From assembly GCA_963514095.1 (NCBI GenBank), contig OY741275.1, positions 5,939,389 through 6,003,388 of the forward strand: a stretch of 64,000 bases of DNA, given 5' to 3'. Below, piece after piece: positions 56,408 to 64,000 of the stretch (positions are counted from its first letter, which is position 1; every line of letters starts with the position of its first letter). The DNA comes from Eutrigla gurnardus (lineage: Eukaryota; Chordata; Actinopteri; Perciformes; Triglidae). Under the pieces are notes generated by a model. The model ran no database searches, had not been told where the DNA came from, and was given only the letters and a program-made list of their open reading frames with translations. The position numbers were made by a program, and so were the translations under genes.

Positions 56408-57551
56408 AGAATTCCCAAGTGTAAGTGAATGAGGAAAATCGGCAAACTGTATTGATTGAGCCTGAAAGCTTTTGACACTTATTGAGGTTGTTGTTCAGTC
56501 AAAGCAAAGGCCGGCCTTCACGGGCTGCTGAAGTGGCCTTGTTTATTGTAGAAGGATGACACAAGCTCTGATCTTTGAACACACTCCTCAGTATTTGCTG
56601 GAAAATGCTCTCAGGGGACGCAGGTCAGTTTACATTGACCCGGCCTTCAGTGAAAGTCCAGACCGGAGACTCGTCAACCCACAGTAGTGGACAGAAATGC
56701 AAATTTTGCCATTTTGGAGTTGCAGTTCTTCAGGTGAGATGAAATGAAGCACACATCACCTGATTCTGGATATAAATTGAAGTTGAATGAGACAGGTCTC
56801 TCATTACATGACCCTCAAATGTATTACATTTCAATAATCAATAATTCCTGGGAGTAATTAACAGAGAAACAAATGTGGCTTCTCCACTGTGAGGATTTGC
56901 TGCTACCTGGGTTCAATATTATTGTTTAATACTTTAGATTAAATTATTCATTGTTTAATAGAAACAACATCAGTAATGACAATAGCCAATAATATTTGCA
57001 TGCCTCAACAAACCAGAATACATTTTAAACGACAGGAGAGAGACAGTTGCTTAGTAGTAGGGAAAACAGTGATTGGTCTTTGCTAATTATTATTCAGTGG
57101 TTGGAGGATGACTTGAGGTTCTGCTTTAGAAATACTTTTCAGCCAACAATTGAGGATCCGGAGTGTTGTCAGTCCCGCAGTGCTTCTCTCTATAGCTGTC
57201 ATTTGGCTTTTAATGACCTTATTGGAGCTATTTTAATGGAATTAACCTGCACACCTGGCATAGTGAGTCTTACTGCTTCATTGGTCTCCCAAAAGCTTCC
57301 TGTGATTTTTTAAAAATCTAAACTTGCAAGTGGTGAATCAAATTTCTCAGCAACAGTGGCATTTGACATGCTCACAGTAAATGATTATCACATACTGCGC
57401 CAGGCAAGCAGTTGCTAGGGGCCAGTTAGGTAGGCGGCAGTGGAGATGATTCTGAACTGGAACAGGGTTTAAACACCTCCCATTGCTGCAGCACTGGCAC
57501 CTGCTTTCTCCGTCATGGGAACACTTTGGCTGTTTGCATCATGCTGCTGGG

Positions 57552-57991
57552 TAAGGCTGGGTATCCTTTGAAACTTTTAGATTCATATAACCTTGAATTC
57601 AATACCGATACCGCAAAAATATGTTTTATAATACTTTGCGTGAATAAAAATCTCACAGCCTCACTAGACCAACTATGTTTCTATAAATAACTACAGCTCA
57701 TATCTCTGCTATATGTAAACTTGTTTGTTATGTAACATTCTGTTTTCTTGAGGTGACGGTTCATAATGAAAACAGTCTGTCATTGAGAATGACAAGTGTT
57801 ATGAGTTCATTGTTAAGCGATGTTGCCAACATCAAAAGAAATGAAACATTCATTTCATCAACAAACTGTGGTCTCAAATTGAACATTTGAGCCTCTAAGG
57901 CAATGGAACAACTACCGTAAATCACAGAAGTTTTCCGATACAGGCTAGGATGGTCATTATTTGGTCGTGTGTGATCCAATACCCTGCCCTA
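57552..57991. mobile_element. degenerate short hAT-like MITE
   Basis: AAGGCTGGGTATCCTTTG at the left and GATCCAATACCCTGCCCTA at the right are imperfect inverted ends of hAT type. The flanks show no clear 8-bp duplication. Non-coding. Confidence 0.4.
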
Positions 57992-58358
57992 GTTAAAATG
58001 TCATTACAATACAGCAAATCATAAATGTCACCATATGGGATCAGAGCAGAAATACTGTGTGGTCATGTATTTTGGGAAATAATTTAGCTCTATCTGATCA
58101 TCTTCATGATACTCTGGTGATGAATGAAGGGTGCTCAATATACATTCTGTTTGGTTTAATGCCTCATCCACAGTCCTATAAAACCACAATACCAGTTCAA
58201 ATACTGCTTTGATTCCCCGGCTTTTCTAATCAATAGACAGTGTAATCTTCTATAGGGCTATTGAACATTCGCTGCTTCTTGCTCTACCTCTGCAGGGAAA
58301 CCTGGATACTGTGATAACCATGAAGTCAGACACTCTTGCTCATAGTCATTTAGCTTTA

Positions 58359-58381
58359 CCCCCCCCCCCCCCCCCCCCCCC
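58359..58381. repeat. poly-C run of 23 bases
   Basis: Uninterrupted C tract. Confidence 0.97.
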
Positions 58382-60894
58382 AAGCATCTAGGTCATGTCT
58401 TCAGAAGAATGGCTCCCAGGGATAAACAGTGCATTGCATCCTGGAAAGGGTTGTGTGGGGGCACCATGGCTATGCACCCATTGGTGTAAAGACCAATGAA
58501 ACAGAAATGACACGTGCAGCTACAGAGTCACGCAAGGGCCCAAATTTAGTACTATAACAATACATTGTATATGGCCATGCACCACCAATATGTAGTTACC
58601 ATGTGAAATGGCCAGTGGAATAGACTGGTACACTTACTGAAAAGCTGGAATAAAAAATCAATGCAATTGCAACACCTAATGCATGGCCAAATCGGTCACG
58701 CTACTGGGCAAAAACAACTAAGCCAGTGATAGTTTGTCTTCTGTCCACTGGTTGCTCACTGAGTTGGTTGATTTGGGTTCTTTTTGTTTTTGGTTCTTCT
58801 TGTGTGCTCAGTGTGTTTGTTTCCCTCTTTGCGTTGCTGTTAAATCAGGCCTTCGCATTCAGACGCTTTTCTGAAGGAAAGTGAATAAACATGACACAAA
58901 AGGCTGAGTAAGTTGGATGGGAAGAGTCCATTTCTTGAGAACAGAAACATGCAGTCAACTACTGTTGATCTGCTTATTTGCAAACCAGCAGTCCAGTCAA
59001 ACTCTTCAAAGCCAAGATGCGTGAAATGTATTAAGCTCCAGTATATTGGTCCATGTTGAAATAAAGTGCTCTCTATGTGCCCTAGCAGGATGGATTGATT
59101 GCAAGGCAAGATATTAAATATGAAGACGGTAATCCTAGAGTGCCTCTTCAGTGATTATCTTAAACCATATGCATACCGCTTACTGTCAGCTGGGTGCTTT
59201 TATCCAAAGCACTTTACAGTTCAATTTATTTTTATCATGGTTGATTCCAGTAAGGACTAGAGTTCCTGATGTTATATTCCCTACACTGATGGGAGTTGAG
59301 AAAATGTGGACATTAAAAGTCATGCATCACGCACCCACTAGTTATTGACCAGTTCTCCTGTGGCTTTGTCACCTGATGTAGAAATCTTGTTTTATAGATG
59401 CCACTGAATTAGTAGCTAGTTGACAGCTTGTATTTGTATCTGCTATGTGTTGCTCCGGTAGATTTTTATACTAGTCAATTTACTTTCTCAGATTTTTGCA
59501 AATCTATTTTTAGAAGTATCTTCTGATCTATCTGGGTTTTCCAACAACCTTCTTAAGCTCAAAGGGATACTTCTGATTTTGTGTAGCGAGACTGTATCAG
59601 GTCACTGTATTATTTACAGTAGATGGAGTTGGAGAAACACACAGTATGCCAGCATGGATGCAAGGGATGTACTGCTGTTGATGGAAGCAGAAGCAAAACA
59701 GATTTTATACTTAGTATATAGTAGTATATATAATTATAAATTATATTTACTTATTATCTTGCCATCAGACAGCCCTTTCTGATGGGGATTTGAATCCGTT
59801 ATCTACGCTGTCTTCAAAGCACCCAGATATGACTGATTAAAATGGTAATTTTACATCGCAGAACATGGGAGTTGAATCCAAACTAACCCTTTTAAAACCC
59901 CAAAGTCACAAAATACACAAGCTAACCGACCGTGGAGGCGGTAGTCTGGTCTGAGGTGAAATGTCTTGTTTTGTCATAGGAGCCTAGTGGCTTTGAAGAG
60001 AGCATAGAATATAAAGGGCTGTCTGACAGCAAGGTAAAAGATAATATTCAAAAAATAATCTCAAAGTGTCTGAAATACGTCCATAGCTGTACAATACTTT
60101 GCTCCTGTGGTAGTACTCCTGTGTTTCTCCTCACACCATCTACTGCAGGTGTTCTACTCAGTGACTATGGAGAAGTACCTCTTCCAAGCCCACTTAAAAT
60201 AGACGGACCATTTTTTTTAATACACCCCAGGAACATGTCCTAATCTCTTTCATATTCATAAGCTCATAGCCACGGCTCCTCTGCCACGTTTCCACAAATA
60301 ATAAAACACTTTGTATCCCTGGTTAATTAATCGACATAATGAATGCAGTGATTTCCCACGATGGGTGAGTTAAAGCGTCCGACTTTGAAAACAATGACAC
60401 ACTTGAAAGGACCACACGGAGCTTTTCTTTTCTTTTCTACTCAAATTTCTTCATGACTGTGGCAATGAAATATTTACAACCTTCATTGCATGTCTGTCTC
60501 TGAAGAGGGATCCCTCCTCTTGAAGGGGTTTTTGTATTTCACTCATCCAAATCAAGGCTCCATGGACAGAGGGTGTCATATGTTGTACTGATTCAGAAGC
60601 ACTCTGAGGCAATTGATATAAGTGACATTGCTGATTTAACCTGCCTTATCTAGCTCTTTAAACGTTAACTCTTAGAGTTGGCTGAAAACACTATCTCCAG
60701 GCAACAATGACAACCATGAAAAATGGTCTTAAATATATTTTTTTAAGTTAACATACATCTATAACTCACTGCCTTGTAATGATTTGAAATGGCGAAAGGA
60801 TGAACAATTGTACTCAAATTAGCTGTCTTATGTGAATAGAGACAAAATAAATCAGACTTAAAGGATTTTCTTATTTATTGAAAAAAAATGGATA

Positions 60895-61960
60895 TATATG
60901 TAATATGTGCATTCAGAAATTATTATTTCACATTCTGTTATGTTGCAGCCGTATGCTAAAATCATTTAAATTAAATTGTTTCCCTTATCAATATCCACTC
61001 AATACACTATAATGACGAAGCAGAAATTGCAGAAAATATCTGCAAAAGTAAAAAGGGAAAAACTGAAATATCACATTGACATAAGTATTTAGACACTTTA
61101 CTTGGTTGAAGCACCTTTGACAGCGATTACAACGTTGAGTGTATTTGGGTTTGACCCGACAAGGCTTGCACATCCGGATTTGGGGATTTCCTGCCATTCT
61201 ACTCTGCTGATCCTCTCAAGCTCTGTCAGGTTGGATGGGGACCGTCGGTGGACTGCCGTTTTAGGTCTCTCCAGAGATCTTGGATTGGGTTCAAGTCCGG
61301 GCTCTGAGTGGGCCACACAAAAACGCTGAGGGTCATTGTCCCGTCAGAGGGTGAACCTTCGGTTCAGTCTGAGTGCTCTGGACCAGGTTTTAATTCAGAA
61401 TGTCTCTGTACTTTGCTCTGTTCAGCTTTCCCTGCACAGTCCCTGCCTCTGAAAACACCCCAAACATGATGCTTAGAATTGAGGCCAAACAGATCAGTCT
61501 TGGTTTCATCAGATTAGAGATCTTCTTTCTCACAGTCTGATTGTCCTTTAGATTTTTTTTCAAACAGGCAGTCTTTCACTGGGGGGAGGCTTCCATCTGG
61601 CCACTCTGCCATAAAACCCAGATTGGTGGTGTTGCACTGATGGTTGTCCTTCTGGAAGTTTCTCCCATCTCCACACAGGATCTCTGGAGATCAGCTAGAG
61701 TGACCATCAGGATCTTGATCTGCTCTATTACCAAGGCCCTTCTCCCCCTATTGCTCAGTTTAATGGCAGCCAGCTCTCGGAGGAGTCCTGGTTGTTCCAA
61801 ACGTCTTCCATTTAAGAATTATGGAGGCCATTGGGCTCTTTGGGTCCTTCAATGCAGCAAGACTTTTGGTAGCCTTCCCCAGATCTCAGATCTTTGCTCT
61901 GATATGCATTGTCATTTGTGAGACCTTATATAGAAAGGTGTGTGCCTTTTCCAAGTGTAT
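60895..61960 (-). mobile_element. old Tc1/mariner copy, transposase on the minus strand
   Basis: Reads from CATTCTGTTATGTTGCAGCC near 60932 through GAAATATCACATTGACATAAG, TTGAAGCACCTTTGACAGCG, CTCTCAAGCTCTGTCAGG, GGGTTCAAGTCCGGGCTCTG, CTTGGTTTCATCAGA and GGTTGTCCTTCTGGAAG to GGACCTTATATAGA-like text near 61921. These are the successive landmarks of the fish/salmonid Tc1-like family with its transposase in reverse. Many substitutions and deletions break every frame, and the terminal repeats are largely eroded. Confidence 0.8.
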
Positions 61961-64000
61961 TTTCTTTGTTTTCCCTTGAGTAGGACATTGACTAACATGA
62001 CAACAGTCGAAGCTTTGACACATTTGAGTCAGACTTAGTTTGGCCCCTACAACATTTTCTGCTTTGCTGACTTTGATTGCCACGTTTGCAGTGGAAAAAG
62101 AAACTAAAGAAAGAAGTGAATTCTGGTCCCAACAAGATGTCAAAGTTTCCTTCAGAACTCTTCAATGTGGCGCCCCTTTACTCGCCTCTCTCCTATCAGA
62201 TTAAAGTTTCAACAGAGCAGCTGGTGCCAAATTGGACAGTCGGAAGCAGGAGGATTTGCCTGCTGCTGAGTCCAGCAGGAATGTGCCTTTGTCCTTCAAA
62301 CAAAGAAAAGGTTTTAGGAAAGTTTTATGAAAAACATTACCTTGTAAGTTCATCCCTGCAGGCCTTTTTTCTCCTTATTGTTCACATGTATGTGACCAGA
62401 TGGTGAAAATAGCTACAGTATATCAAGAAGTACCACTGAATAATTGGATGAGTAATTTCAGAACTATTACCCACAATGCAGCTCTACATAACTCTGAGGC
62501 TGTTAGGGTCCTATTAATATTGGTGTAGCCCGTTACAGACTCAAGGGAGCTGAGGAATACTCTGGTGGGAGGGAAGCTGTGGAAAAGGAGCTTCCTTGTT
62601 CCTCCTACCTGCTTCATGTTTATGTCACATAACTGTGGAAATGCTGGGTGGCATTTTTTTCTAGAGGGACAGTTCACCCCTTACCTGTAATGCTATTTAT
62701 CCCTCTTGTATTGGTGTGAGATGGAGATATTGGCTATAGAGACGTCAGCCTTGTCTCAAATAATGGGACTACATGGCATTTTGTGCCTGCAGCGCTTACC
62801 TGGCGATAGGTATGTAATTTACTCTAGCTGCCTGTGCTTCATATTGTTACTCTATGGATTTGTTTGTCACTGCAAAATGTCACCTCAGTGAGTCCACCAC
62901 TTGCCGTAAGCCGGGTTAGTTTATACAGACGTTTGCCCGCTACACGGTTAACGGTTTATTGTGACCACACCTGTGACCATGCTGTCTAATCAGCATCTTG
63001 ATCACATCCGTCAGGTGGGTGGATTATCTCGGCAAAGGAGGAATGCTCACTAACACAGATTTAAACACATTTCTGAACATAATTGGAAAGAAATTGTCCA
63101 TTTGTGTACATTGAAAAAGTCTGAGATCTTTGATTTCGGCTCATGAAAGATTAGAGCAAAAGCAAAAGGGTTATGTTTATATTTCGGTTCATTGTAATTA
63201 CAGTGTTATCAATCCATTTGACAGAAGTGATACATGTTATCAGAGCAGGGATAGCAGTGGTAACAGTAACCACAGACGTTATAGTAGAAAACGACTACTG
63301 CTTATGATGACAGCAGAAGAGGAGGAGATGATGATGTAAATATGAGTAAATAATAAGCCATTTTTAGTTTTTGCATCAGGCAAAACTCTAATCACGTAAT
63401 TTACTCAACGTATGTTCGATGTCAAATATATTTGCTGTTGATAATACTATTATATTATTATATTATATAGATCCTCTATGGTTCTATAAGATAATGGAGG
63501 GAATAGTGACACAAACCAGAGAGAGAGAGAGAGCTTGTGAGAGCATTACACCTCAGCTCCTTCCCTCCTCTCCATCACTCACACTTTACATCCTGACTGA
63601 CCAACCTGATCACTGTTCCTCCCAAAGGATGTTGGTAGTTAATCTGCATGGTCTTACATGTACCATCTCGCACTAGATATTGTAATGAAAGCAGTCCAAC
63701 TTCATGTGAGGGGAGCACAAATTGGACGTTTCAAAGACTAGATCGTCATAACACGGTGTACAAAAGGAAACAAGAAGGCCAATTACACCCCAAGTTCCCA
63801 GCTCAAAGCCTACATTTTCTCTGTCACAGTTGGGCAGATGGATAATTTAGATTACTTTTCGGGTGTCTTTTTCCCAAAGAGGCAAAGAGATGGAGTGCAT
63901 AATGTTAGTCTTTGTAGAAGTCTACGTTCACTGTGTCCTTGTCAGAGATTGTTGCCCTAAAGGAATACATGGCTTTAGTGTAGTCTGTACCTTGTTAAAT

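Larger units (their letters stand above)
49565..64000 (+). other. man1a2: next intron of the mannosidase gene, incomplete
   Basis: Starts with the donor GTAAGC and runs past the window's end. I searched for the next GH47 exon (a GATIVDALDTL-like frame) and did not see it, so the intron is at least 14.4 kb. Element-poor stretches with nothing recognised are 49565-50513, 51208-52150, 52210-53490, 56410-57550, 57995-60890 and 61965-64000. Confidence 0.8.

Noticed and set aside
62077..62406. 109-codon plus-strand frame near the window's end as the next mannosidase exon
   Set aside because: The translation does not resemble GH47 sequence and has no matching splice phase (phase 1 entry required).

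Overview
The window looks like chromosomal DNA from a teleost fish. The evidence is split eukaryotic exons with GT-AG borders, long (GT)n arrays, tRNA-derived SINEs with fish-type tails, abundant hAT and Tc1 DNA transposons, and a gmr1-type LTR retrotransposon. There are no operons or other prokaryotic features.

Host gene: I can support two coding exons of one plus-strand gene, 3488-3749 and 49468-49564. Joined, they encode the stem and the start of the catalytic domain of a class I Golgi alpha-1,2-mannosidase (GH47), closest by eye to MAN1A2. Nearly everything else is intronic: the end of an upstream intron (1-3487), a complete 45,718-bp intron (3750-49467), and the first 14.4 kb of the next intron (49565-64000). 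I found no further exon.

Layout of the large intron: (1) 4.8-5.8 kb, a near-perfect 180-bp palindrome between two GT arrays. (2) 6.5-12.6 kb, hAT elements, a 339-codon ORF behind a CRE/TATA promoter-like region, and a 1.9-kb hAT carrying a TTAA-flanked foldback MITE. (3) 12.9-19.1 kb, a broken Tc1 copy, a relic of an unclassified repeat protein (HEEADSR motif), a decayed gmr1-like LTR element, a second copy of the 10.6-kb hAT that preserves the empty site of the MITE, and a Rex1-like LINE remnant. (4) 19.4-31.4 kb, a run of hAT elements (most with exact 8-bp target duplications, several nested), a probable solo LTR with a minisatellite, SINEs, and parts of two inverted repeat pairs. (5) 31.6-38.7 kb, a second TTAA MITE, then a full-length gmr1-like retrotransposon on the minus strand with identical-length LTRs differing at one base, a tRNA-Pro primer site and an intact gag-pol ORF in the order gag-PR-IN-RT-RNaseH. 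(6) 39-49 kb, another hAT, a Tc1 tail, the inverted partner of the 25-kb repeat, a LINE scrap and microsatellites.

The third intron holds a small hAT with a transposase-derived zinc-finger fragment (50.5-51.2 kb), a direct repeat of the 21.3-kb segment, SINE/LINE tails and an old Tc1 copy (60.9-61.96 kb). Long stretches are without recognisable content.

The mannosidase exons are the only confidently functional host coding sequence. The mobile elements are independent passengers. The most useful leads are the young gmr1-like element, the MITE with an in-window empty site, the palindrome, the HEEADSR relic and the unexplained 9.5-10.5 kb ORF.
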